Shown: positions 8,666 to 17,942, counted from the first letter of the stretch. The stretch is DNA of 64,000 nucleotides from Bradyrhizobium liaoningense (GCF_018130825.1 NZ_JAFCJS010000002.1:682001-746000); one strand, 5' to 3'. Numbers and translations are program-made. The notes: a model not told the origin generated them from the letters alone.

Positions 8666-9643
8666 TCACGGCCGCCGCGTCCAGCGCTCGGCGTTGACGG
8701 CGCCCGGCGGCACCTCGCCCTTCACGATCGCTTCCACCTGCCGCACGGTTTCCAGCGACTGGTATTCGATCGCCTGCGGCGTCAATCCGCCGACATGCGG
8801 GGTCGCGATGACGTTCGGCAGCTTTGCGAGCTCCGGCGCCGGCATCTGGTCGGGCGCGCGGCCGACATCCATCGCCGCGCCGGCGATGCGGTTCTCGCGC
8901 AGCGCGCGTGCGAGCGCAGCTTCGTCGACGAGATTGCCGCGGGAGAGATTGATGAAGACGGCATGCCTCTGCATCCGCGCCAGCGCGGCCTCCCCGATCA
9001 GGTTCTCGGTCTGCTCGTTGGCGATGGCGAGGCACACGACATAGTCCGATGCGGCGAGGAGCTCGTCGAGGCCGACCTGCCGGATCGCAGCATCGGTGAT
9101 GGTCGCGAAGGGATCGGAGACCAGCACCTCCATGCGCAGCACTTTTGCGATCTCGGCGAGATAGCGCCCGATGCTGCCATAGCCGATGATGCCGATGCGA
9201 CTGCCGGCGAGCTGGCGGCCCATCCGCGCCTCGGGCGTGCGGCCGGCCTGGTAGTCCGCCGTCGTCCGCGACACGCCGCGAGAGAGATCGACCATGAAGC
9301 CGAGCGCGAGCTCGGCGACGGCCTGCACGAAGCCGGGCCCGGCCCGGGTCACGAGCACGCCGGCTTGTGAAGCCGCATCCACGTTGACGTTGCGGATATC
9401 GACGGCGCAGCGAACGAAGGCCCGCAGGCGCGGCAATTGCGCGAAGATCTCGCCGCGCCCTTCGGTCATGCGATCGGCGACGATGATGTCGGCATCCTTG
9501 GCGGCACGCACGAGGCCGGCGGCGTCCAGCGTTTCGTCGCTCTCGTGCAGGATCACCTCGGCGGCCGCGCGCAGGCCGTTCAAGCTGCGATCGCCGTAGT
9601 AGTTGCGCCGCATCTCGGGCGTGTGCGCGAGCAGGACCTTCAC
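8666..9643 (-). CDS. D-isomer-specific 2-hydroxyacid dehydrogenase
   Basis: A 325-residue NAD(P)-dependent oxidoreductase converting a 2-keto acid to a D-2-hydroxy acid or the reverse. The nucleotide site IGIIGYGSIGRYLAEIAK (GxGxxG) lies near 150; FINLSRGNLVDEAALARAL and the C-terminal ATPHVGGLTPQA carry the family's catalytic Arg, Glu and His positions. It is the last of three tightly packed genes: the TRAP permease stops 12 bases before its start. The natural reading is that the TRAP system imports a 2-hydroxy or 2-oxo acid that this enzyme then oxidises or reduces; the substrate is not visible from sequence. Confidence 0.9.
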   Translation of the reverse strand: MKVLLAHTPEMRRNYYGDRSLNGLRAAAEVILHESDETLDAAGLVRAAKDADIIVADRMTEGRGEIFAQLPRLRAFVRCAVDIRNVNVDAASQAGVLVTRAGPGFVQAVAELALGFMVDLSRGVSRTTADYQAGRTPEARMGRQLAGSRIGIIGYGSIGRYLAEIAKVLRMEVLVSDPFATITDAAIRQVGLDELLAASDYVVCLAIANEQTENLIGEAALARMQRHAVFINLSRGNLVDEAALARALRENRIAGAAMDVGRAPDQMPAPELAKLPNVIATPHVGGLTPQAIEYQSLETVRQVEAIVKGEVPPGAVNAERWTRRP

Positions 9644-9655
9644 GACTTCACTCCT

Positions 9656-11530
9656 TCAGTAGCCGAATGCCCGCGGCAGCGCGGTCGAGAGCCATGGCAC
9701 GAAGGCGATAACGAGCAGGCAGAGGAATAGCAAGCCAAGATAGCCCATGATCGGCTTGACCGTCTGCTCGATCGGCACGTTGCCGATCAGGCAGGCGCCG
9801 TAGAGCCCGAGCCCGAGCGGCGGCGCGAACAGGCCGATGCCCATGGCGATGACGAGCACGACGCCGAAATGCAGAGGATCGACGCCGAGTTGCACCGCCA
9901 CCGGCAACAGCAGCGGCCCGAAGATGATCAGCGCCGCAGCGCCCTCCAGCACCGAGCCCATCACGATCAGCACGACAATCGCGAGCAGGATGAACAGCCA
10001 GACGCCCGAGGTCTTTGACAGTCCCAGCATGAAATCGCCGACCGCATGCGGCACCTGCTGCAGGGTCAGCGTGAACGCGAGCGACTGCGCGGCGGCGACG
10101 ATGAACAGCACGAGCCCTGCCCTGGTCGCGGCCTGCACAAAGCTGTGCGCGGCCGTCTTGAAGCTGAGCTCGCGGAACACGACACTGCCGACGACCAGCG
10201 CATAGGCGACTGCGAACGCCGAGATCTCGGTGGCCGTGGCAAAGCCGCTCTTGAAGCCGAAGAAGATCATGAAGATCAGGCCGAACGCGGCGATCGCGCC
10301 GCTCCAGAGCCCGGATACCGGCGCTTGTGGTGCGACGTCCTCGGCCTCCGCCGGCGGCTTGCCGAAGATGATGGACACCGCGATCAGGACCAGCGCCATC
10401 AGCGCTGCCGGCAGCAGGCCGGCCATGAACAGGCCGCCGATCGACAGGTTGGCGACGAAGCCGAGGATGATCAGGTTGATGCAAGGCGGAATGGTTTCCG
10501 CCATCACTGCGGAGGCGGCGAGCAGCGCCACGGCGCCGCCCGGATTCTGCTTGGAGCGGCGCGCCGCCGGGATCAGCACCGAGCCGACCGCGGCGACATC
10601 GGCCATCTTCGACCCTGATATGCCCGAGAACAGCACCATCGAGGCCACCATCACGACGTTGAGGCCGCCGCGCATGCGCCCCACCGCGCGCTGCAACAGC
10701 TCGATCAGACGCACCGACATGCCGTTGGCTTCCATGAGGTAGCCGACGAGGATGAAGAACGGGATCGCGAGCAGCACGAAATTGTCGATGCCGCGCGCCA
10801 TCTGCTGAGCGAAGATGACGCCGGGCAGCGCGCCCTCGACCCAGATGAAGATCAGCGCGGCCAGCGCCAGCGCAAAGCCGATCGGCAAGCCGCCGAACAG
10901 CGTTGCGAAGAAGCCGATCAGCATCAAGGTGCCTGCCGACGGCACCGAGGACGGCGACAGATAGTCCCAGGCGAGATAAAGCGCGGTCACTACGATGATC
11001 GCAATGAGGCCCCTGACGATATCCGGAAGCGGCCTTGCGCAGAGATGGTCGATCGCGAACACCGTCATGAATAGCGCGCCGACGCCCATCGGATAGAAGG
11101 TCAATTCCAGCGGCAGTCCGGAGCCGGTGGTCTGGCCGGCGGTGAGCGAGCCCAGCTTGATGGCGTGATAGGCGACATAGCCGGAGATCAGCACGATCAG
11201 CAGCGCGCTGGCGGCATCGACCAGCGAGCGCCGCCGCACCGGCAGGAGATCGCGGAAGAAGGAGACGCCGACATTCTCGCCGCGCGCGAGCGCGCTCGCG
11301 GCACCGAAGAAGGCCGAGCCGACCATCAATCCGCGGGCGACGTCATCGGACCATTCGACCGGCGCATTGAAGAAGAAGCGCAGCAGCACGGACGCGCAGA
11401 CGACCACGAGATCGGCGGCCAGCAGCACGGCCGCGATCGCGTCGCTGAGGCGAAGCAGAAGCGTCATGCTGCCATGGCGGCCGCCCGAGAAGGGCACCGC
11501 GGCTGTCATCGCCATTTCGGACTTGGCCAT
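9656..11530 (-). CDS. TRAP transporter fused small/large permease (DctQ-DctM)
   Basis: A 624-residue inner-membrane protein in which the 4-helix DctQ subunit (about 1-190, with FNAPVEWSDDVARGLMVGSAF) is fused to the 12-helix DctM subunit (about 205-624, with FFILVGYLMEANGM, FSGISGSKMADVAAVGS and IPPCINLIILG). With the DctP protein upstream it forms a sodium-driven tripartite transporter for an organic acid. Start chosen at ATG 11530, 13 bases past the dctP stop. The junction carries a 14-base tandem duplication beginning ATGGCCAAGTCC, which creates a second ATG overlapping the dctP stop but out of frame. The 2-hydroxyacid dehydrogenase follows after 12 bases. Confidence 0.92.
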   Translation of the reverse strand: MAKSEMAMTAAVPFSGGRHGSMTLLLRLSDAIAAVLLAADLVVVCASVLLRFFFNAPVEWSDDVARGLMVGSAFFGAASALARGENVGVSFFRDLLPVRRRSLVDAASALLIVLISGYVAYHAIKLGSLTAGQTTGSGLPLELTFYPMGVGALFMTVFAIDHLCARPLPDIVRGLIAIIVVTALYLAWDYLSPSSVPSAGTLMLIGFFATLFGGLPIGFALALAALIFIWVEGALPGVIFAQQMARGIDNFVLLAIPFFILVGYLMEANGMSVRLIELLQRAVGRMRGGLNVVMVASMVLFSGISGSKMADVAAVGSVLIPAARRSKQNPGGAVALLAASAVMAETIPPCINLIILGFVANLSIGGLFMAGLLPAALMALVLIAVSIIFGKPPAEAEDVAPQAPVSGLWSGAIAAFGLIFMIFFGFKSGFATATEISAFAVAYALVVGSVVFRELSFKTAAHSFVQAATRAGLVLFIVAAAQSLAFTLTLQQVPHAVGDFMLGLSKTSGVWLFILLAIVVLIVMGSVLEGAAALIIFGPLLLPVAVQLGVDPLHFGVVLVIAMGIGLFAPPLGLGLYGACLIGNVPIEQTVKPIMGYLGLLFLCLLVIAFVPWLSTALPRAFGY

Positions 11531-11543
11531 TGGGACTTGGCCA

Positions 11544-12575
11544 TCAGGCTTGCGTCGCGCGGATCATGTCGATGACCGGCTTGGATTCCGGCCGCGCCTT
11601 GATGAAGTTCTCGTACTGCGGCGCGACGCGCTTCTTGAACGCTTCACGGTCGCATTCGGCCACCGTCACGCCCTTCTCGGTCAAAGCCGCCAGCGCCTCC
11701 TTCTCGACCGCGAGCCCATGAGCACGGGTGTCGACCGCGGCCTTCTTCGCGGCATCGAGAAAACCCTCGCGCAGCTTCGGATCCATGCGGTTGTAGGTCA
11801 TGTCGCTGAAATAGATCGCGAGCGGCGAGAAATTGTGCTGCGTCAGCGCGTAGGACTTTGACGTCTCGAAGAACTTGCTGGCCAGGATCGTCGGTGGATC
11901 ATGCTCGAGGCCATCCAGCACACCGGCCTGCAAGGCAGTATAGATCTCGCCGAAGGCCAGCGGCGTCGCGGCCGCGCCCATCAGGCGCAGGCATTCGGTG
12001 ATGACGGGATTGGGCAGGGTGCGGATCTTGAGGCCGGCGAGATCCTCCGGCGTCTTCACCGGCTTCTTCGCCAGCACGCTGCGAGAGCCGAAATTATAGG
12101 CCCAGGCGATGATGCGGATGTTGCCGCCCTTGAGCAGTGCGTCCTCGATCGGCTTGGCGGCGCCGGAATCGAACGCCTTGGTCTGCTGCGGGAAGCTCGA
12201 GAACAGAAAGCCGAGATCGAAGGTGCCGACCAGCGGCACCAGGTTGGCCGAGATCGACGAGCCCGACACCATGAGGTCGATGACACCGAGCTTCACCGAG
12301 TTGATGACGTCGATTTCCTGGCCGAGCTGGTTGTCGGGAAAGAACGCGACCTCGACCTGCTCACCGAGCCCGTTGCCCTTCAAATTCTTGACGAGGTTGT
12401 CGTAGTAGACGCGGCCATTGGCGTATTTGGGATCGTTCGGCAGCGAGGAGGAGCATTTCAGCTTCAGCGTCGCAGCTTCGGCACGGCCGATGATCCCTGG
12501 AGAGAGCACGAGGCCGGCGGTGACCGCCGCCGATGACTTGATGAACGCGCGACGGTTCACGGGCACGATGGTCAT
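11544..12575 (-). CDS. TRAP transporter solute receptor DctP
   Basis: A 343-residue periplasmic solute-binding protein. The start is fixed by GGGGAGAG eight bases before ATG 12575; a TTG six codons upstream would place that site inside the gene. The N-terminus has a twin-arginine signal (NRRAFIK, then SSAAVTAGLVLSPGIIGRAEA), so it is probably exported folded by Tat. The motif RTLPNPVITECLRLMGA around the ligand arginine and GEIYTALQAGVLDGLEHDPP are hallmarks of DctP receptors. It is the first gene of the dctP-dctQM-dehydrogenase operon, with its promoter in the 352 bases upstream. Confidence 0.92.
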   Translation of the reverse strand: MTIVPVNRRAFIKSSAAVTAGLVLSPGIIGRAEAATLKLKCSSSLPNDPKYANGRVYYDNLVKNLKGNGLGEQVEVAFFPDNQLGQEIDVINSVKLGVIDLMVSGSSISANLVPLVGTFDLGFLFSSFPQQTKAFDSGAAKPIEDALLKGGNIRIIAWAYNFGSRSVLAKKPVKTPEDLAGLKIRTLPNPVITECLRLMGAAATPLAFGEIYTALQAGVLDGLEHDPPTILASKFFETSKSYALTQHNFSPLAIYFSDMTYNRMDPKLREGFLDAAKKAAVDTRAHGLAVEKEALAALTEKGVTVAECDREAFKKRVAPQYENFIKARPESKPVIDMIRATQA

Positions 12576-12927
12576 GGTGCGGTCTCTCCCCAATTATTCT
12601 TTTTGCAGCCGCAATCGTTGTCGCGGCGTGTTGGCTCGACTGTATGGCCAAAGCGACGACACAGGCAAGGGATGCGGCCGGCGGCGCCGCGACGGCGCGA
12701 GCGACAGGCGCGCTGCAGAAACCGCGACGGAACGCCTTTGTTTATTGGTGTTTTCGCGCATGCCGCATGGCAGCGACAGGGCCTGCCATGCAGGATTGAG
12801 AGGGATCGATCCAATTCAGGTATGGATCAATGCCGAACGCATATCGATTGGATTGTACGAAGCAGACAAACGAAAGCCGCGGGATCGTGATCCCGCGGCT
12901 CGCAACATTGGAGCGAATGCGGTGACG
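12576..12927. other. 352-base intergenic region upstream of the TRAP operon
   Basis: No coding frame of credible composition is visible. The left half must hold the promoter of the TRAP operon. ATCCAAT near 12810 and ATTGGAT near 12850 form a short inverted pair that could be part of an operator, though this is weak. The right end contains the doxX terminator described separately. Confidence 0.5.
12875..12900 (-). terminator. Rho-independent terminator of the DoxX gene
   Basis: A perfect 12-base stem (AGCCGCGGGATC and its complement) with a two-base loop lies 27 bases past the doxX stop. On the minus strand it is followed by a T-rich stretch (TTTCGTTTG), as expected of an intrinsic terminator. 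Confidence 0.75.
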
Positions 12928-13371
12928 TCAGCGCGAATGCGCGCCGCTGAGCTGGCCGCCCGCAGCCTGGACATCACGCGAGGGACGCAGCGCGTAGGCG
13001 CCGTCGCCGAGCAGGGCCTGCGCCACGAGCGCGATCGCCCAGAAGGCGGGGAATTCCCAGCCGCCCTTCGGATTGGTGAAGAAGAAGCCGGCCGCGCCGT
13101 GCACCGTGAAGATTGCGCCGAGCAGGATCGGAATGCCGGCCAGCGCCGCATAGCGGGTCCAGACGCCGAGGATCAGCGCGACGCCGCTGAGCACTTCCAC
13201 GGTCATGATGAGATAAGCGAGCTCGGGCGGGAAGCCGAGGCTGCCAAAGAACTTTGCGGTGCCGGCCGGGGTGAACACGAACAGCTTCAGGCTGGCATGG
13301 GCCAGGAACAGCGCGCCCAGGGTCACGCGCAGCACCAGTGCGGCGTAAGGGGCGGTACGGGAATCGATCAT
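12928..13371 (-). CDS. DoxX family membrane protein
   Basis: A 147-residue protein with four probable membrane helices (about 10-28, 50-72, 74-94, 108-122). The segments LGALFLAHASLKLF, GFPPELAYLIMTVEVLSGVALILG and PKGGWEFPAFWAIALVAQALLGDGAYAL match the DoxX/DUF6640-like group of small quinone- or redox-linked membrane proteins. The start at 13371 is supported by AAGGAG seven bases upstream. It is transcribed divergently from a LysR regulator 96 bases away, which probably controls it. Exact function is not known for most members. Confidence 0.88.
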   Translation of the reverse strand: MIDSRTAPYAALVLRVTLGALFLAHASLKLFVFTPAGTAKFFGSLGFPPELAYLIMTVEVLSGVALILGVWTRYAALAGIPILLGAIFTVHGAAGFFFTNPKGGWEFPAFWAIALVAQALLGDGAYALRPSRDVQAAGGQLSGAHSR

Positions 13372-13467
13372 GGCGGTCTCCTTTGCGGCGCAACATGATC
13401 TATTCTCGATTCGATGATAATCTGCTATTTTTGAAATATACTTCACACCAATAGAGTGAGATAGGTT

Positions 13468-14388
13468 TTGCTCGACCGTCTGACCAGCCTGGAAGTCTTC
13501 GCGAAGGTCGCCGCGGCCGGCAGTCTCTCCGGTGCGGCCCGGACCATGGGCCTGTCGCAGACCATGGTGACCAAGCATGTCGCCTCGCTGGAGGCGCGGC
13601 TCGGCACAAAACTGTTCCACCGTACCACGCGGCGGCTCTCCATCACCGAGGCCGGACGGAGCTATCTGGAATCCGCCGAGCGCATCCTCGCCGACATGGA
13701 GACCGCCGACGCCGCGATCGCGCGGGAACGCGTCGAGCCGCGCGGGCTGCTGCGCGTCAACGTCCCCGTCGTGTTCGGCACGAGGCAGATTGCGCCTGCG
13801 ATCGCGGAGTTCTCGGCCGCCCATCCCGAGGTCACCGTCGAGCTCGGTCTCAACGATCGCCTCGTCGACCTCGCCGAGGAAGGCTGGGACCTCGCGATCC
13901 GCATCGGCAGCTTGCGCGACTCCAGCATGGTGGCGCGAAAGCTCGCGCCGAACCGCCTCGTGGTTTGTGCCACACCTTCATATCTGGCCAGGCACGGCAC
14001 GCCGCGCACCGTCGCCGACCTCGCCCGGCACAATTGCCTCGGCTACACGCTCTCGCAGCAGGCGAGCGCGGCGGAATGGCTGTTCGGCGCAGAGGGCGAG
14101 ATCCGCGTCCAGGTCAGCGGCACCTTGCGTGCCAACAACGGCGATGCGCTGCGCGCGGCGACGCTGGCCGGCCTTGGCCTCTCGCGGCAACCCACCTTCA
14201 TCATCGCCGACGATCTTCGCTCAGGCGCGCTCGTCGCGCTCCCGCTCGACCAGCCGGAGATCCAGACGTCGGCGGTCCATGCGGTCTACCTGCCCGATCG
14301 CCGTCCGCCGGCCAAGGTGCGCGCTTTCATCGACTTTCTCGCCGCGCGTTTTGCGCCTGTCGCGCCCTGGGACCGCGGACTGCCGTGA
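13468..14388 (+). CDS. LysR family transcriptional regulator (TTG start)
   Basis: A 306-residue activator or repressor. Residues 1-60 form the winged helix-turn-helix (LTSLEVFAKVAAAGSLSGAA, then LFHRTTRRLSITEAG), and 90-300 the periplasmic-binding-fold effector domain. The ORF begins with TTG at 13468; no ATG or GTG gives a complete DNA-binding domain, so TTG is probably correct. It belongs to the branch with LFHRTTRRLSLTEAG-type sequence that often controls neighbouring redox genes. Divergent orientation makes the DoxX gene its likely target. Confidence 0.9.
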   Translation: MLDRLTSLEVFAKVAAAGSLSGAARTMGLSQTMVTKHVASLEARLGTKLFHRTTRRLSITEAGRSYLESAERILADMETADAAIARERVEPRGLLRVNVPVVFGTRQIAPAIAEFSAAHPEVTVELGLNDRLVDLAEEGWDLAIRIGSLRDSSMVARKLAPNRLVVCATPSYLARHGTPRTVADLARHNCLGYTLSQQASAAEWLFGAEGEIRVQVSGTLRANNGDALRAATLAGLGLSRQPTFIIADDLRSGALVALPLDQPEIQTSAVHAVYLPDRRPPAKVRAFIDFLAARFAPVAPWDRGLP

Positions 14389-14397
14389 CGGCGCACG

Positions 14398-14430
14398 GCC
14401 GGACGCGCCGGCCGGGCAGACATCCTGCCC
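14398..14430 (+). terminator. Possible terminator after the LysR gene
   Basis: Two adjoining short hairpins follow the lysR stop: GGCCGG/CCGGCC with a 5-base loop, then GGGCAG/CTGCCC (14414-14430) followed by GATTTGT. The T tract is weak, so this is tentative. Confidence 0.35.
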
Positions 14431-14531
14431 GATTTGTCGCACACGCAACGTGAGCCAGCGCACAGACAGTGTCATGGCCGGGACGTAGAAAAGGTGACAT
14501 CATCGCGCGCATTGCCGATGGAGGTGACATC

Positions 14532-16019
14532 ATGCGCCGTCCACTCCTTTCCAATTTGCTGCTTGCGTCCGGCCTTCTCGCACTCACACAATTGACGATG
14601 CCGACAGATGCCGCGGCCGAAGCGCGGCTTGCGCTGGTGATCGGCCAGTCCGCCTATCGCACCGTGCCGGAACTGCCCAATGCCGCCAACGATGCCAAGG
14701 GGATGACCGAGCTGCTCGGCAACGCCGGCTTCACCGTCACGTCGGCAGCCAATCTCGGCCAGAGCGAGATGCGCGCGGCGATCTCCGACTTCGCCGGCAA
14801 GGTCAGCGCCAGCGGCGCCGACACCGTCGCGCTGGTCTTCTATGCCGGCCACGGCCTGCAGATCGACGGCGAGAACTATCTGGTGCCCGTCGATCTCGAC
14901 CCCAAGCGCGAGGCCGACATTCCGCTCCAGGGCGTGCGGCTGAACGACATGCTCAACACGCTCGGCGCGCTGCCAACACGGGCGCGCATCTTCATGCTCG
15001 ATGCCTGCCGCAACAACCCGTTCCCCGCGCTCAGCGGCGCCGGCCACGGGCTTGCGATCGTCGACACCAAGGCCGGCGCGCCCGGCTCGTTCATTTCCTA
15101 TTCGACCTCGCCCGGCGCCGAAGCCGAGGACGGCAACGGCGTCGACAGCCCCTACACCACGGCCGCGCTGACCATCGCCAAGCAGCCCAATCTGCCGATC
15201 GAGGAAGTGTTCAAGCGCATCCGCGTCGCGGTGGCGCAATCGACCGACGGACGGCAGATCCCCTGGGAAAGCTCGTCGCTGACAACCGACTTCAAGTTCT
15301 TCGGCGGCGAGAGCAGCGGTCAGCCGGCTCTCCCGGGTGCGTCCGCCATGGCACTCGCCAGCGGCTCGCGCAGCGTCGCGGACTGGCGCCGGGATTTACA
15401 GGGCAAGGAGCCGAAGGCCGCCTATGAGCTCGTGATCGCTGACGACACCGTGGAGGCGTATCAGGCGTATATCGAGCTCTACACGCAGGACGCCCGCACG
15501 CCGCGCCTGCGCACGGTGGTGGAGCGCCGGCGCCAGATGCTGGCCTGGGAGCGCGCGGTCGCGATCAACACCCGCGCCTCGTTCGAGGCGTATCTGACGA
15601 ACTGGGACAATAGCGATCTCGCGGCGACCGCGCGCAGGCTGCTGCTCCGCGTGCAGAACCGCAACTATGCCTTGCCGGTTGCCGTCGCGGCGAGCCCTGC
15701 TCCGGTCGCGGTCGCGATGGCGCCGACCTGCCCGTGCGCGACGCCGACGCCTCCGGCGAGCCCGGTCAACCCGGCCGTGGCGCCTGTGATCAAGAAGCGC
15801 GTCGACGACACCCCGCCGAAGCGCAAGGTGGTCGAGACGCCGCCGAAGCCGCGCCGGCCGCCGCCTGAAGTAGTGGTCTACGAGCGCGCACCGCCGCCGG
15901 ATCGCGGCCCGCCGCCCGCCGCCGTGATGCAAGGCATCGGCATCGGAATTGGCCTCGGCATGGGCACGGGTGGCGGCGGCCGCGGCGGCGATTATCACAA
16001 CGACCGCGGCCGGTACTGA
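14532..16019 (+). CDS. Secreted caspase-like (peptidase C14) protein
   Basis: A 495-residue protein with a caspase-fold domain. The start at 14532 is fixed by GGAGGTGA four bases upstream and by the signal peptide that follows (LLSNLLLASGLLALTQLTMPTDAAA). The peptidase domain, about 30-260, opens with RLALVIGQSAYRTVPELPNAANDA; the histidine of the dyad is in VFYAGHG and the cysteine in MLDACRNNPF, so both catalytic residues are present. A linker with repeated EAYQAYIELY/RASFEAYLTNW helices follows, then a proline-rich part (about 420-470) and a Gly-rich tail ending near GGGRGGDYHND. Export means it acts in the periplasm or at the surface, unlike cytoplasmic metacaspases. No obvious partner gene is adjacent. 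Confidence 0.9.
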   Translation: MRRPLLSNLLLASGLLALTQLTMPTDAAAEARLALVIGQSAYRTVPELPNAANDAKGMTELLGNAGFTVTSAANLGQSEMRAAISDFAGKVSASGADTVALVFYAGHGLQIDGENYLVPVDLDPKREADIPLQGVRLNDMLNTLGALPTRARIFMLDACRNNPFPALSGAGHGLAIVDTKAGAPGSFISYSTSPGAEAEDGNGVDSPYTTAALTIAKQPNLPIEEVFKRIRVAVAQSTDGRQIPWESSSLTTDFKFFGGESSGQPALPGASAMALASGSRSVADWRRDLQGKEPKAAYELVIADDTVEAYQAYIELYTQDARTPRLRTVVERRRQMLAWERAVAINTRASFEAYLTNWDNSDLAATARRLLLRVQNRNYALPVAVAASPAPVAVAMAPTCPCATPTPPASPVNPAVAPVIKKRVDDTPPKRKVVETPPKPRRPPPEVVVYERAPPPDRGPPPAAVMQGIGIGIGLGMGTGGGGRGGDYHNDRGRY

Positions 16020-16038
16020 GGCTGCCTATGCGACTCTA

Positions 16039-16170
16039 GTGCCCCGGACGCAGCGCAGCGCTCTTCAGCGGTGCGCTGCAGAGCCGGGGCCCATCTAACA
16101 TCGCGTGATACTGCCTCCTGGGTCCCGGCTCTGCGTCGCACCGCTACGCGCTGCGCCGCGTCCGGGACAC
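16039..16170. repeat. Palindromic repeat R1
   Basis: Two arms of 52-55 bases (16039-16093 and 16119-16170) are near-perfect inverted copies around a 25-base centre. The arms contain CCGGACGCAGCGCAGCG and CAGAGCCGGG. It lies between the caspase-like and SulP genes, so it may end the first transcript; the arrangement is that of a REP-type mobile palindrome. Confidence 0.8.
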
Positions 16171-16256
16171 GGGCGCAGCGGACATCCGCCATCTGCCCCT
16201 TCCGAAAATGCTGTAGTCTGATCGGCCAACGCCAGCCCTTCCGGGATTCCAGATCA

Positions 16257-17936
16257 ATGCCGCACGACGCCGACGCCAAGAGCTCAAAAGAGCACGCATG
16301 GCCGCTGTTCCGCTCGCTCGCCTCCTATTCCCTGCCGGGCGACCTGATGGCGGGGCTGACGCTGGCGGCGATTGCGATCCCCGAGCAGATGGCCACGGCT
16401 CGGCTCGGCGGCTTTGCGCCGCAGATCGGCTTCTTCGCGTTCATGGCCGGCTCGCTCGGCTTCGCGCTGCTCGGCGGCAACCGCTTCCTCTCCTGCGGCG
16501 CGGATTCCACGATCACGCCGATCTTCGCCGGCGGGCTTGCCGCGCTCGCCGCAGTCGGCTCGCCGGACTATCAGGGGTACGCGGTCGCGCTGGCGCTGAT
16601 GGTCGGCGCGATGATGCTCGCCGGCGGCGCCTTCCGCCTTGGCGGCATCGCCAACCTGCTGTCGGTGCCGGTCATGGTCGGCTTTCTCGCCGGCATCTCC
16701 GTCCACATCATCGTGTCGCAATTGCCCGGCGTGCTGGGACTGAAGTCGCCGAGCGGGCCGACGCTCGATCGCATCGGCGTGCTTGCCGGCGAGCTTAACC
16801 GCAGCAATCCCTTCACCCTGTGCATCGGCCTCGGTGTGCTCGCAACGGTCTTCATCTCCGAGAAGATCAGCGCGAAAATTCCGGGCGCGCTGATCGGGCT
16901 CGTCGCCGCGACGCTGGCCGTGATCGCGCTCGGACTCGAAAGCAAGGGTGTCAGCGTGGTCGGCAGCGTGCCGGGCACGCTGCCGCGGCTCACCCTGCCC
17001 GAGCTTGCGCCGGAGCATTGGGTGCATCTTGTGTCGCTCGCCTTCGTCATCACGGTCGTGGTGATGGTGCAGACCGCCGCGACCACGCGCTCGTTTCCGT
17101 CCGATCCCGACAAGCCTGCCGACGTCGACCGCGACTTCCTCGGCGCCGGCGCCGGCAGCGTGCTGGCCGGCCTGTTCGGTGCGTTTCCGGTCAATGCCAG
17201 CCCGCCGCGCACGGGGATCGTCGCCGAGACCGGCGGACAATCGCAGCTCGCGGGGCTTGCGGCCGCGGCAATCGTGCTGGCGCTGCTCGTATTCGGCACG
17301 GGACTGCTGCAGCACGTTCCGGACGCAGCGCTCGGCGGCATCCTGCTGTTCGTCGCGCTGCGCATCATCCGCACGAAGCAGATCGCCACGATCTACCGCC
17401 AATCTCGAAGCGAATTCCTGCTCATCGTCGCGACCGCGGCGCTGATCATCGTGCTGCCGATCCAGCAGGGCGCATTCCTCGGCATCGTGCTGTCGCTGCT
17501 GCACGGCATCTGGAGCACGACGCGGGCACGGCTGGTCGAGTTCGAGCGCGTCCCGGGCACCACGATCTGGTGGCCAACCCATCCGCACATCAGCGGCGAG
17601 CGCATCGAGGGCGTTGCCGTGATCGGGCTGCAGGCGCCGCTCTCGTTCCTCAACGCACCGGGTTTCCGCAGCGACGTGGCGAAGGTGCTCGGCACCGCGA
17701 CGCCGCAACTCCTGGTGCTGGAAGCGAGCGGCATGGTCGAGATCGACTTTACCGCCGCGCAGATCCTGCTCGACATCTTCAAGGCGTGCAACGAGCAGGG
17801 CGTCACCGTCGCGCTGGCACGGCTGGAATCGGTGCGCGCGCAGGACGCGTTCGAGCGCTTCAGATTGTACGACGCCCTGCCCCGCGAGCGCGTCTTCCAC
17901 AGCGTGGAGGAAGCGGTGCGCAAGCTGGCGAAATAG
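16257..17936 (+). CDS. SulP family anion transporter with STAS domain
   Basis: A 559-residue inner-membrane transporter. The start at ATG 16257 (MPHDADAKSSKEHAW) avoids reading through the upstream palindrome R1, which an earlier in-frame start would translate. Residues about 20-420 are the hydrophobic SulP core (YSLPGDLMAGLTLAAIAIPEQMA, GADSTITPIFAGGLAAL, NASPPRTGIVAETGGQSQLAG), and about 435-555 is a STAS domain (IGLQAPLSFLNAPGFRS, LVLEASGMVEIDFTAAQILLDI). Members carry sulfate, bicarbonate or dicarboxylates; the sequence does not decide between them. It faces a hypothetical gene whose stop lies 6 bases away. Confidence 0.9.
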   Translation: MPHDADAKSSKEHAWPLFRSLASYSLPGDLMAGLTLAAIAIPEQMATARLGGFAPQIGFFAFMAGSLGFALLGGNRFLSCGADSTITPIFAGGLAALAAVGSPDYQGYAVALALMVGAMMLAGGAFRLGGIANLLSVPVMVGFLAGISVHIIVSQLPGVLGLKSPSGPTLDRIGVLAGELNRSNPFTLCIGLGVLATVFISEKISAKIPGALIGLVAATLAVIALGLESKGVSVVGSVPGTLPRLTLPELAPEHWVHLVSLAFVITVVVMVQTAATTRSFPSDPDKPADVDRDFLGAGAGSVLAGLFGAFPVNASPPRTGIVAETGGQSQLAGLAAAAIVLALLVFGTGLLQHVPDAALGGILLFVALRIIRTKQIATIYRQSRSEFLLIVATAALIIVLPIQQGAFLGIVLSLLHGIWSTTRARLVEFERVPGTTIWWPTHPHISGERIEGVAVIGLQAPLSFLNAPGFRSDVAKVLGTATPQLLVLEASGMVEIDFTAAQILLDIFKACNEQGVTVALARLESVRAQDAFERFRLYDALPRERVFHSVEEAVRKLAK

Positions 17937-17942
17937 TCGCCC

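Noticed and set aside
12928..13824. A longer DoxX frame of 298 codons reaching into the LysR gene
   Set aside because: AAGGAG before ATG 13371 and the hydrophobic start fix the gene at 147 residues; the upstream part is antisense to lysR.
16071..16256. Upstream extension of the SulP gene through repeat R1
   Set aside because: It would translate the palindrome, lacks a ribosome site, and the natural SulP N-terminus begins at 16257.
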